Made by a program: the position numbers and the translations under genes. The notes beneath the pieces were generated by a model. The model did no database searches and had not been told where the DNA came from. It was given only the letters and a program-made list of their open reading frames with translations. Below, piece by piece: positions 1 to 11,008 of a stretch of 64,000 nucleotides of DNA. Position 1 is the stretch's first letter. Every line of letters starts with the position of its first letter. Location of the stretch: the NCBI RefSeq assembly GCF_964340395.1, contig NC_135564.1, forward strand, positions 16,450,957 to 16,514,956, written 5' to 3'. The stretch is from Glandiceps talaboti (lineage: Eukaryota > Hemichordata > Enteropneusta > Spengelidae).

Positions 1-3000
1 TTTGCTGCCAGCATCGCTGTATAGATTGCCTTGGAACTGGCTACGCTGTAAAGTCAAGCTCAAAAGCTTACGGTAATCTATTATCCTGTAACAGCTGTGA
101 TGGAGTGGGACACACAAGGTAGGACTCTATTTGGTAATTTCCCCGTCCTCGTTCAAGGCATCACGATTTCGTCAAATTTGTCTAGCAGGGGGATATCAAA
201 AGCCACAGGGAGCAGTAAATTTTACTATTTTCTCATTACGACATCATTTCTGTTAATTCGGGTAAACACATAGTTGGCATCGCTGAGTACGATAAAACTA
301 AAAGCGTAAAACTAAAAGCCAACAAACGACACCATATTTTATAAACTAAACACATGTATACACTGTATCGTGAGAATTTGTGAAAACATCCCTCCCAAAC
401 AACAAAAAAACAACAACAAAAAACAAGCCCCCAAAAAACAACCCCCCCCCCCCCCGAAAAAAAAACCAAAACACCACAACACAGGAAGCGTGATGGCATA
501 AAATCAATCGGGGAGAATCGACTCACCACAAAAGTGTAAACGTGTGTTATTTTACATCGTCGTATGAATAAGTAACTGAGGTACTTAAAAGAAATGATAA
601 AACATACGTTTGCTAATTCTGTAGTTGTAATGCAAGGACCACGTCGTTGTTACAGCCCATTGCAAGTTAGTGTTCACTGGCTCTGTTTGATACAGCCACT
701 TAGAAAACAATCAAACTACACATGCTACACTTAGGTTAGTAAGATTGAATGAATATAGCTTCCTGCTACATTTTGTCAAAATGAAATGAACTAACGTGCC
801 ACCATACATATATCAAATGCTGACATCAAAACATTATCGTCCGTATGTCTAGCATCTAGTTACATTATGTTTAAACAGAGACATTGGAGAGAGATGCTTT
901 ATTTAATTCAGACTTAACGTAGCAAGAAACTGCAATGTTACTTTCTTTAACTCTAGCATGTGCAGTTCCTTATTGGTTTCTGTGTGATTGATTGTATCAG
1001 TACTAGTAACGGTAACCTGCTACGTGCTGTAATAAACTTGTGCACTACAAGGCTCTGGGCACGTGGCAAATTTCTGTGTCGCTAAAAATACCTTTCATGG
1101 TTCCTAATTTAAAGACAAGATACCTAAATGTATACTTACCCCCACATGGTACAAATGATACAATATGTGTACATCAAGCTGTTAATGATAAATGTTTCAC
1201 TTTTACGTTTTGACACACTATTTATCACAATTTCTCTATTTCTGTCCTCCACTGAAGTTGTCATGACTGCAATGGTAGTGGGTGCAGCTTATGTGATACA
1301 TGTGAGGGATACACACAGCTTCGATTCTTCAAGAAACTCGTGGTGTCATTGTAAGTATTCACTCACGCAGATCAGAATGGGGGGGGGGGTCGAGCATGAA
1401 GGATTTGAGACTCTTGTAAATGCATGGGTAAAACGTAGTCGAAACAATGCACTATAACATTATTGTGAATTTATCAATGTATACAAGATAATTACACTAT
1501 TTTGAAATGTTTTCAGCAGTAACATTTTCAATGGCCATCATTTCTGAGTTATTGCCTGAGCAAAAATGAGTCAATGTATAGTCAAATTTTCAAAACCGAT
1601 AAAAAATAACAGGTCTGTGGGAAATCTAATTGTGCTTGCCTATTCGTATACTACTATTGAATCGTATAGTATATAGTATAGAAGACTATTTATTCAATAA
1701 ATTATTGCATGAAAGGCCCAAAGAGCACCCAAAACTTCTTTGAAAAAAATATACAAAATACAAAATAACTGAAGATGCTGTTAAAGTAGAATTTTTCAAG
1801 ACAGAAGAAGAAATGGGAATTACTGTCTATATTTCGTCGCATAATAAACGAGAACGGCTAAATTATTTAACTATATTACATTGGTGCTTAAAAGGTCTGT
1901 GAACTTTTCATATGATGAGTTGTTATTGCTACTATTGGATCCCTTGATTGAAAATGTGTTTATAATCACTAAAAATAATGATTTGTTTGTGTAAAATAGT
2001 AACTTTCGGTCTCAATTTTCTGACGTCACTTTGGCAGATAAAACAAGATTTAATTTGGTTGAGTAAGTTTACAATCGTTTTTTTTTGTGAGATGGGAAAT
2101 GATGTAAACAGATGCAAACGTTTTGGTTGTTGAAAAACTTACTTTTAGCAGCTACAACCATTGTGGTCGTTATTTAGAGATTTATATGATCAGCACGTCG
2201 TTTATCCATGGTGTACAATTAAAACTGACTTCGAAGTTGCCGATAAGTCTCATCACATTGATACAACTATCAAACTATCGCAAACGTGCTCAGACATATG
2301 ACCACAGTACACGATGGGATATAGCACACTACTGAATACAACATAAAAACCGACACAGTATACACTATACTCAAGTCTGTTGTAAACAGATGGCTTGAAA
2401 TACTTCTTTATAGACTGTGTGCTTCTGTGGTTGTGGATATGTGTTTAAGTAAGAGCATGTACGTATGCAGTAAGGAAGATATTTTCCGTCACCTGCAAAG
2501 TAAGTTTTAGTTGTCTACCACTGACAACAAGGTGTTCTGATCTGATCATGGGCATCTCTGAATAACGACTAGGCTGGTTGTAAATTAATCTTACCTTACA
2601 TTTTTTTTGGCATCATCATATCATCACAGTGATGGTAATAATTGAGGCTCTTTCACTTTTATTTACCTTTCTTTTACGCTCATCGTTATCTTTTGAAGTA
2701 TAAATCATACTAGTAGTTTTATAATAGATGAAACCGATATACCATGTGAGCTACTTGGAGTCTCCAATGGGACAGTAATATTGGAACAGACTGGTCCCTA
2801 TGTAAGTATCGTGCTTCATTATAAATTCATTTGCATTTAGACATAATATTCAACAAACTTTTTAGAGAGACCATTCTGGCGGTATCGCTTGCATATGGTG
2901 GCCCATAAGTGACACGCGGAAATTGCAAGTTTCGTTCAAATGGCTAAAGTTTGACGTGTCACTTGTGGGCCACTGTATTTAAAAATGTTGGTCAGTATAC

Positions 3001-3718
3001 ATTTTGAATGGGGGAAGGGGATGGAGCTATGCTGTGTGGTGGTTGGGGGGTATGCCACAACTGGCTAGAGTGACTGGAAGGTGACTAAAACACCTTAATT
3101 TTACGATTATTGATAATCAGAAAACAGTATTGTAAATCAGCTATCAGTGTATACCACCACCACAACCACCACCACCACCACCACCACCACCACCACCACC
3201 ACCACCACCACCACCACCACCACCACCAAACCAAAACTTCTGCATCATCTGCATCACCACATGTTAATACATATATCATCGTGACGTAACTAATATATTC
3301 CATTTAGGTTTTCCCATTATCAGACAACCCTTCTTCGGAGGTAAACATAAATTCTGAGAATCTGATTGAGCGGCATAAAAGAGCATGGTCACGTGAGAGA
3401 AGACTTAAACAGGTAAGGAAATGTAAACTACAATGTCTCTAACAGTTCATTGGAATGAAATTGTTGTTATTTCTCATATTAATGACAACTACGTAAAACG
3501 CATATTAGAAAGTACTGTAACAGAAGATTTTCAAGTAAAGTGAGTGACTTGTTTTTACATTACAGCGGCACCGATTGAGAGAAGTTCCCGTTACCTGCAT
3601 ACACTACACATGGCACAAAACAAGCGGCAAGTTCTGGGTTTATGGCGAAGAAGCAATTGTATATGCACCGAAGTACCCACAGACGTACTGTTTGGACTGG
3701 AGATGCAACATTCTTTGA
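1..3718 (+). CDS. ssuh2-like: SSUH2-like protein, 3' part of gene (six exons, 5' end outside window)
   Basis: Exons: <1-118, 1258-1350, 2414-2499, 2728-2801, 3308-3412 and 3566-3718 (TGA). Every border is GT..AG, and the phases fit throughout (2/2/1/0/0), giving about 208 residues. The first two exons carry DnaJ-type zinc-binding motifs: CIDCLGTG, CNSCDGVG and CHDCNGSG. Exon 4 reads ETDIPCELLG. The last exon has the tail HYTWHKTSGKFWVYGEE followed by YAPKYPQTYC and a final CNIL. This order, CxxCxGxG repeats then an HYxW..GK..VYG..xxVYAPxYPxxYC..C end, is what I recall of SSUH2 (Ssu-2 homologue), a poorly characterised metazoan protein linked to tooth and dentin disorder in vertebrates. Exon 2414-2499 was placed by phase and openness only and is the least certain. 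The exon at 1 may begin at the CAG ending at position 11 or extend out of the window. An RHKR motif in exon 5 is probably just basic sequence, not a processing site. Confidence 0.82.
651..1031. mobile_element. Diverged fold-back MITE, TA/CAG ends (copy 1)
   Basis: Starts TACAGCCCATTGCAAG and includes the block TTAGTGTTCACTGGCTCTG, shared with the element at 5688-6007. The two halves are loosely inverted: GCTACA...TTGTC on the left, GTAGCAAGAAACTGCA on the right. The right end, at CTGTA, is approximate. It lies in the first visible intron of the SSUH2-like gene. Confidence 0.55.
2898..2973. repeat. Short inverted repeat (19-bp arms)
   Basis: Arms at 2898-2916 and 2955-2973, GTGGCCCATAAGTGACACG against CGTGTCACTTGTGGGCCAC, are complementary apart from one position, with a 38-base loop. 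It lies in the intron between SSUH2-like exons 4 and 5. It may be a small MITE remnant. Confidence 0.8.
3153..3228 (+). repeat. (CCA)n microsatellite
   Basis: About 25 copies of CCA with one AAC interruption, intronic in the SSUH2-like gene. It produces a long poly-Trp open frame on the minus strand that is not a gene. Confidence 0.97.
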
Positions 3719-3889
3719 GACAAAATTATGCAGAAAGAGCGCAGAGGATTGTAACTGTCAGGACTGATAAGGAACATTATTTCTAAATTTAATGTGTTTT
3801 GGATGTGTATGTGAAACATATATCTATGAGTAGACTTTAAACCAGGTCGTGGGCGGTGCTCCCAGACCGATAGTCCTAGGATAGCCGAG

Positions 3890-3895
3890 AATAAA
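3890..3895 (+). promoter_or_regulatory. Polyadenylation signal AATAAA of the SSUH2-like gene
   Basis: A canonical AATAAA lies about 170 bases after the TGA at 3716-3718. It is inside a small direct repeat in which ATAAAATGTATCACTACA occurs twice (from 3891 and from about 3914). It is the first good signal downstream of the stop, so it is the likely end of the transcript. Confidence 0.5.
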
Positions 3896-5477
3896 ATGTA
3901 TCACTACAGACGATAAAATGTATCACTACATCAAGAATTTTATCGAGGCAGACGATAAAAATAGGAGTATAGTATGTGTTTTGTTGAACCAAATATTTTT
4001 TTTTTTTTTTTTGGGGGGGGGGGTGTTATTGTATAAGTGGCTTTTATTGTATATAAAAAGAACAAATTTCGCCATAATATAAACCTTATAGCAACTGACA
4101 ATCGAAAACAATAACGTTTACAATAATTACAAAAAACAATATTTACCACTGGTTGTATACAATTTTTGCAAAAATTTATGACACTGCATCAATCATCAAT
4201 CCTACTAAACCTCTACTTAGAATCACAAAGTGCACTGACCTTTGAAAATAGTGGTCAAACCTGTAATCAATAATAGTAATTTAGTTTTGTTATTGTCAAC
4301 GTATGACAACGATAACAATTCATTCGAATTGGTGAGAAACCAACCACTGAATAAACTAATTCTTAGAAAGAGTAGATTCCTAAATTCTTCCAGTATAGAT
4401 TGAAAAGTTCGAACTGACAATTAAAACGGAATCAGCTGTCACTAGGTATATTTTATATATTCTTGGTTTATAATTTTGAATTATATAGATCAATGTTAAT
4501 GTGCATCTCAAGCATACTTTATGACAAAGGCCTATCCTACTAGCCGCCCACAAATTTTATAATTTGACTACAAACAATTTAATGATCTGGACAGGACAAT
4601 GTTTTGTTTTCACACGGATATCAAGCCAATGTACACAGTACCACCGACTACCAATATATAAGAGGTAGACAGGCACTTCGGGTAATTAGAAACATTGGAT
4701 TTCTTACAGTGAATGTTTTGGTGTATTTTACACAATTATCAATGAATGAAACGTACCGAAAGGTTACAGCTGCTATAGATCCTGTTATACCAAGAGTTGA
4801 AAAGATATAAATTTACCGGTACATATTCTTTCTTCAACTTTTGTAATTTTGGAATTGTATATTCTAACACTTGAAATTCTGATGATTAAAGATTGGACTC
4901 TACACTTCTATACCTGTGGTAATGATCGGAATATATGATAAATGTAATCTTTTTTTTGAGGAATTGTTGAATTCTTAGTTCCAAATACTTTGCTGTCAAA
5001 GTGTTTTAGCGTTCGGCCTAAAAAAATAATTGTTTGGTTCCGGTTACCCAACTTCACCTACCCTTTCACTGCCGACCTTAAACTTTATTTTACGTATTCG
5101 AGAAAAAAAATGAAATCGCAAAACTTGTGAAGTCTCACCAGAAATAGTGGATGTGGAAACTGACATCAACTTAAAAAGACAAAATAAAACTGTTCTTCCA
5201 ATCTGTAAGGGCTGTACATCTGATAGGAAGAAATAAACACAGAGACTGTTTGGAAAACAATGGAAAACCTGAACTAGACACTCACATAGAAAGAAAAATA
5301 TGAAAATCTACCTACCCCACCTATTCTAAAATCGAGCGTAATCGGAACCACACAATTTTTTTTATTAGGCCTTATGAGTGTAACAGACTAAAAAATTGAG
5401 AAGCGCTAGTAACAAGATTTTAAGTCTCACAGGACTTTTCCTTAAAGGAGTTGCATTGTCTCAAATTTTCAACTTAC
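3896..5477. other. Non-coding stretch between SSUH2-like gene and ACADM-like exon
   Basis: AT-rich sequence with a T-run followed by a G-run at 3991-4023 and no frame with splice-site support. The short open frames here, for example at 4223-4420 and 4604-4810, lack recognisable motifs. No further ACADM exon could be read on the minus strand. Confidence 0.6.
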
Positions 5478-5575
5478 CTTTCCAGTTTTATCATACTCGG
5501 CAGATTTTGGTATAATTTCTTCCCTTGTAAAGTACCGTAAAACGTCCCTCAGCTGTTGGTGCTCCGGGTTAAGTT
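5478..5575 (-). CDS. acadm-like: Single exon of a medium-chain acyl-CoA dehydrogenase (ACADM-like)
   Basis: On the minus strand a 98-base exon is bounded by the acceptor ...TTCAATTATAG and the donor GTAAGT. It enters in phase 1 and leaves in phase 0. It reads ELNPEHQQLRDVLRYF then TREEIIPKSAEYDKTGK. This matches the N-terminal helical region of mitochondrial medium-chain acyl-CoA dehydrogenase, where the human protein has FELTEQQKEF ... AREEIIPVAAEYDKTGE, and the exon ends at the same residue. The enzyme is an FAD flavoprotein of fatty-acid beta-oxidation in the mitochondrial matrix. The exon has no stop or frameshift and looks under selection. The catalytic and FAD-binding exons are not visible. 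They should lie to the left on this strand, either beyond the window, which would nest the SSUH2-like gene in an intron, or absent, which would make this an orphan exon. Confidence 0.8.
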
Positions 5576-5687
5576 CTATAATTGAAATATTTCAGAAAAA
5601 AAAATCCTTGAAATATTGAATCGAAACGCACGTGTTCTATATTTTAAGATTTAACTAATTATTCAATGTTTAACACCATTCTTAATT

Positions 5688-6007
5688 TACAGACCTTTTC
5701 ATGTTAGTGTTCACTGTTTCTACTTGATAGAACCATGTAGTGATGTAGAAGTCATTAGATATCTGCAGATACTACACAAGTCTTTTACATAGCAAGATCG
5801 TAATTTTTTGCTACATGTTGTCTATATGACATAAAATTTTACACGTACTGTACAGATGCAGACACGCGGGCGCCCATGTAGACAAAATGTAGCAAGAAAT
5901 TGTATTGATTCAATCTTCTTATATCTAAAAGTGTAGCGTGCAGTTTCTTTTGTTGGTTTTCATTTGGCCGAACAGAGCCAGTGAACATTAACATGAAAGG
6001 GACTGTA
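5688..6007. mobile_element. Fold-back MITE, Tc1/mariner-like ends (copy 2)
   Basis: The left end is TACAGACCTTTTCATGTTAG; the right end reads in reverse complement TACAGTCCCTTTCATGTTAA. The terminal inverted repeats are therefore about 27 bp, with TA at both borders and CAG starts, as in Tc1/mariner derivatives. There is no coding capacity. It is related to 651-1031 and lies just upstream of the ACADM-like exon. Confidence 0.75.
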
Positions 6008-8879
6008 GGTATAGAAGATGTTGTGAAGGTCTTTATTGTTGAACGCCTACTCTATCAATTGTGTTTTACTAGTATATGATCCCACAATAGCATGACCACG
6101 AAACTTGATATAACAGACGGTTAACCAACAGAATCAAAACTCAGATCACTTTAGTGACGACTATCGATTTGTCACGTCTAGTACGTGTATTTTAATTGAC
6201 AGTCCATTTATTCTTCTCCATAATGGTGACATTACAGTATTCTTGTTAAATATCATAAGATATGGTTTTTCATACCGAAATAGAGTCCGGAATGCGAGAA
6301 CGTGTTTGTCCATGGTTCAACTACTCCAGTTGCAGTATATTTCGATCGTAACACAGAAATAGTTACTAGGTTCTGTAATAAATAGTTGTATGGCGATTGT
6401 TATCAAAGCTAAAATAGTATCTCTCGTCGATTATATCTTGCCAAGAAGAATCTTAATTTTGACATTAAAATGAAACGAATTAACACTTTGATAAAGTAAT
6501 CCTTGACACGTATGGTTTACGGACTACAGGTCGAATTTGTGTATTGCGATTACTGTTTGTTGGTGCTATTGGCATTTCTATACTTTAGGTGGGCGTTCAA
6601 TAAAATGAAAAACAATAATTTGCATATGCTAATTATCGTCTTAGTATGAGAGATAGTTATCATGTTCTATTAAGATTCCTTCACTTCTTCCCGCTTTAAT
6701 CCATTTACAGTTTCATGTACAGGCAACGGGTGAAGAACAATAATATGTACATACTACGGTACAGTTTACATCTAGTCATATCGTCAATGCCATTGAACTT
6801 GTTTCGACCTCAATGTCTAGGTTATGTTGATGACTACATATATTAACGTGAATCTGTAAATAGGCTGACTACCAGTCACATACCAAAAATAGTATATATA
6901 ACTTACCCAAGGCCTTGACAACCAAATATAAACTACATAACGTCATGTTGTCAGTGAACGCCTTGTCAACAGGGAAGCTTAAAGTCTTTCCTTTGAACTA
7001 TTTTACTTTGACCTGAAATGCGACCTTGTATATCCATGTCACGGTATGACGCAATTTTCACACAAAAGAAATTACAAGGTCATGATTCAGAGGTGTAAAA
7101 AATAAGTTTGTCAAATCAGAGTAGAAGCGTGTAGTATATTAAACGAAATGGAGAATCTAATCCGAAGCCTATACAAATAAAAGCAAAGCACGCTATGAGA
7201 GACATAGACCTTTGAAAACGATCTTTCTTCATCGTCTAAGAGTCAGAATCGCATTTCAGTACCAATATTAATAATCACAAGTTTTATACGATATGATCGG
7301 GTATGAACGTTTATAAATTCTGTCGAACTTAAACCCTATGCACGTAATTTCATTGTTATACTAGTATTTAAAGGCCCAATTAGAATTGGGAATAATTAAT
7401 TTTGAGTGTGAACAGCTGTTAAGAAGAGCGAGAGAAAAGGTAGGTCCCAAACAAGTACAATACAGAAGAATGATCCGAAGCAAACCTTATGTTCCATTGA
7501 TAAAATAACTCAAATGTGAGACACTGATGTCAAACTGGCGATACAGTCTTTTATCCAGAAAGCTAAAGAAATGATGTTAACAGAGCGAACAATTTATAAA
7601 GACAGACTGTTCAATTCAAAATGGTGCTCCCTTGTTATGTAAAACACCCTTAGCGCTCGTGCAGTTCTGTATCTTTGCATCCTCGCTTGTTTGTTTGTTC
7701 TTTATTTCTATGCGATGTTTTTCCCTTTAATATGGAAAGTAATGAGAAATTATTTTTGCAAAAAACACTATTGCGAGAACTATGAATTGAAACAACGACC
7801 TTTAGAGCAAGGGCATCATTGGTCAAATAGATAAGTTGCTATGACAACATTGCAAACTGTGTGGCTATCAATTTATTTTTTCCATTACTTGAATAATGTG
7901 ATTTAAGAGAAAGTGTAATACACGTATCTAATAACTTGAAAATTGAATATTTTCATGCCATTAAACGTATTGATAGGAACAACATTTAAAGTTATCGGTT
8001 GTTTTAATCACTCCCACGAGGTATGTTTCAGGAGAAAGTATAAAGGTATACGGTTTCATCATTTCCTTTAAAACAATCATCAGCTCAGCATGTGTTGTCT
8101 TTCAATGTAATCAATCTGTAAACAATGTTAGCAGAACTAAGCAAGTCATTTTGGTTAGAGGGTGAACTTAGATGCCATAAAACAGTCTATATATCCCATT
8201 GAGAGCTAAACGTAATCACAGTTGGCAGCTATCATTCCCTATAATCAGTCTGATGTTGGTTGGCAGAAAACAATGTTTACAAATTGACTAGGTTACGAAA
8301 AGGTCACATACTAGGCCTATCCACATACTGGGTCTATAATTAAAGCAAATGACAGAATCTGTTCATTACTTGATATAGATACAGTAATTATGTGTGAAAC
8401 ACAGAGAAAATGCTTTACTTCACTGTTAACTGCGCATGTTCTAAATTGTTTATTCCATAACAGACAAAACGATGTTGGAAGAAATCGCGATCTTGCTATC
8501 TTAGTGTCGAATATGCAGTTTCTTATAGCTTTCCGCGTGGTTGTATAACAAAGATTTGGTGAACGGTATCTTGAGACGGGCTGTACATATACGGTACATC
8601 CCTCACAACAATCCAAGATATTGACGACATTCTCGTTCGGATGCAATTGTTGGGAATTCATGTTATTCCAGAAACGCCATACATTTTCAGGGCCATACAG
8701 AGAAAAAGTGGACAGTTAGCCGCGTTACTTCTTCATGTAGCTCTCCTTCATAAGTTAATGTAAAGGACTCGCATCAAATCAAACAATACCATCAAACCTA
8801 AATTACTGTATCACTAAAATATCGGCCGTCATGCCCCTTCGTTAACTTCTGATCGTTATAAAAGTGTCATCTCCCGGCG
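6008..8879. other. Non-coding stretch with no supported gene
   Basis: AT-rich. It holds one tentative exon at 6907-6961 (minus) and an octamer-type palindromic motif at 6618-6633. The 114-codon minus frame at 8317-8661 has no splice context or motif that I recognise. Confidence 0.5.
6907..6961 (-). CDS. Possible upstream exon of the ACADM-like gene
   Basis: On the minus strand a short open segment ends in TTGG then GTAAGT, exiting in phase 1 as required by the exon at 5478-5575. It contains an ATG (6946-6944) reading MTLCSLYLVVKAL before the junction and follows a weak acceptor. It does not look like a mitochondrial presequence. A rival with the same phase ends at 9650 (minus strand) with the residues RQPGF, closer to the usual residues before this exon, but its donor is the weaker GTAAAT. 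Neither is secure. Confidence 0.25.
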
Positions 8880-9315
8880 GCGGCGGGGGGGGGGGGGGGG
8901 TATTCGGGTGGACAAAAATTACAACCACAAACTCTACAAAAATTCAAAAAGTAGGCCTGGGGTCAAAAGTCTACATTTTAGCCAGAAACAGGGGTCAAAA
9001 GTCTATATTTAAGCCAGGAACGTCTGAGTGGTAATGAGTTTCAGTCATCGCTACTTCATTGGCTGCCCGGGGGCAGGGGGAGGGGCGCCTACCTCCGATA
9101 AAGATGACTGAAAACAACCCGTGGAAATAACCTTGTTCAAAATATGGGGTCAAAAGTCATACGTGCATTCAAAGAGGTAGGTTTAACCTCTACATAATGC
9201 TTTAAAAAATCAAGACTCAAAAGTCTACATGAGTCGAAAAGGGGGTTCAAAACCGCGGTGCATACGTATATACCCTTTCTATGCAAGTACCCTCCCCCCT
9301 CGGGGTCATCTCATG
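8880..9315. repeat. Dispersed repeat with recurrent GGGGTCAAAAGTCTA motif
   Basis: After a G-run (8885-8900), the motif GGGGTCAAAAGT or a close variant recurs at about 8952, 8992, 9145 and 9212, with GGGTTCAAAAC at about 9244. The block ends near CCCTCCCCCCTCGGGGTC, so G-rich and C-rich ends face each other. This looks like a degenerate internally repetitive transposable element. The class is not determined. Confidence 0.45.
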
Positions 9316-10087
9316 CGGACTGTTGTGCCTGAAATAGAACACGGTCTACCCGCATTACTTGACATTATACGCTTCATTGCATTTGTCGTATACCAATAAT
9401 TGCAAATGCCCTTGGAGCAAGGTCAAAACTATATATCAAATATCGATGTCAAAACTAGAAAACTATACTTTTCATATTGCTATTTTTGAAAGTTGGTGTC
9501 AACTATTTTATCTCGCGTCGGTTACAGGTACCGTTTGGTTTGCTGAAGAAGATTCGATTTATTTGTTGCACGTGGTCAATAATATGCATGGCGTAATTGA
9601 TTTATTCAATATATATATATAAAAAAACGTAAACTACCAAACAATTTACCAAATCCAGGTTGACGACATTTCAAAACATCTGAACATGTATTTACTCCCA
9701 GGGTTGGGCAGAGTATATTTAGATATGACCTTTCACCCTAAATTTTACAGCTCATAAAAGAAGAGAGATTGTCAATGCACTTTATACAGTAAGGTGATAC
9801 TTTAATGATTTTATGTTGGAATGATATAAAACGTACCCCGGCTATCTCTCTCCCTCTCTGTAATAGCTCTACGTTATGTATTATGTTTATTTTGATGTGT
9901 CATGGATGCTTTATTTTCAATATGTATTCGGTGTATAGTTCGTATGCAAATAAGCCACGTTATTTCTCACTGGTTGGCTTATTTATAAAGCTATCCTAGG
10001 ACATGTATAGGGTGAATAACCGATTAGTCATGCTATTGTTAATTTTTGTATTCAATCCGTAAAGCAAGGCGAATAGTGGTCTTTATT
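9316..10087. other. Non-coding stretch
   Basis: AT-rich; contains the alternative ACADM-like exon end at 9650 (minus) mentioned under 6907-6961. Nothing else is supported. Confidence 0.5.
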
Positions 10088-10326
10088 TGAGTGAGTGAGT
10101 GAGTGAGTGAGTGAGTGAGTGAGTGGGGTGGGGTGGGGTTGGGTGGGGTGGGGTGGGTGGGTGGGTGGGTGGGTGGGTGGATGGATGGATGGATGGATGG
10201 ATGGATGGATTGATTGAGTGAGTGGGTGGGAATGTAGTTAGGTGAGTGAGTTAGTAGGTGGGTGAGTGGGTGGGTGAGTGAGTGGGTGGGTGGGTGGGTT
10301 ATTGATTGATTGGGTGGGTTGGTGGG

Positions 10327-10365
<39 letters not shown>

Positions 10366-10545
10366 GTGATTGATTGATTGATTGATTGAGTGAGTGAGTG
10401 AGTGATTGATTGATTGAGTGAGTGATTGATTGATTGATTGATTGATTGAGTGATTGATTGAGTGAGTGAGTGAGTGGGTGGGTGGATGGGTATGTAAGTA
10501 AGTGAGTGAGTGAGTGAGTGAGTGAGTGAGTTAGTAAGTGGGTTA
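10088..10545 (+). repeat. Compound tetranucleotide array (GTGA/GGGT/GGAT/GATT)
   Basis: Successive blocks of (GTGA)n, (GGGGT)n, (GGGT)n, (GGAT)n, then long mixed (GATT)n and (GAGT)n tracts ending with (GTGA)n near 10530. All units are single-base variants of one tetramer. The G-rich block at 10125-10180 has many G3-G4 runs. Open frames across it, of the THSLTHSL and NQSINQS type, are artefacts. Confidence 0.97.
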
Positions 10546-11008
10546 TCCGTCCTACTGACTGACGTTTGATTAATACATCTGACATTATTGGAATTCACCA
10601 GCTATTAAGTTCCATAACATTAGATCACGATACGTGGCCCTTATTTCCAGCTGTTGTAATCTTCACTTCGGACATATCTTTACATGTCTACACAGTGGAA
10701 GACTTTCTACTGTGTGCATACTGCAGCCGCATCTCCCTATTTCTCTACATCACAGACAGTGGTACATTTTCTCTTTGTAGTCGTTGGCGAATTAAGGATT
10801 GTGGTATAGGTAATTTTGAATATACACTGTCATAAGTTGTCATGTCAGTATAAATAGATACACAAACATTAGTTTCTATATCTATATATATTTGTTTACT
10901 TCTATTGCATGATGTTATTCGGTATAAAATTTGAAAAGTAACAAAGTCGGCAATACAGTATTAATCAAATATTTGTTCTACAATTCCTTGAGGTTTGAAT
11001 TGGTGGGT

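Noticed and set aside
1128-1457. 109-codon frame that could be read as a secreted protein with signal peptide
   Set aside because: The real exon here is 1258-1350 in another frame, shown by its CxxCxGxG motif and matching splice phases.
3308-3718. Reading the last SSUH2-like exons as a noggin- or trunk-like cystine-knot factor with a furin site
   Set aside because: The upstream CxxCxGxG exons and the HYxW...YAPxYPxxYC pattern fit SSUH2 much better, and the cysteine count is too low for a cystine knot.
3544-3786. 80-codon frame overlapping the last SSUH2-like exon
   Set aside because: It is a shadow of exon 3566-3718 in a different frame.
8317-8661. 114-codon minus-strand frame
   Set aside because: No recognisable motif and no matching splice partners; length is within chance for this much sequence.
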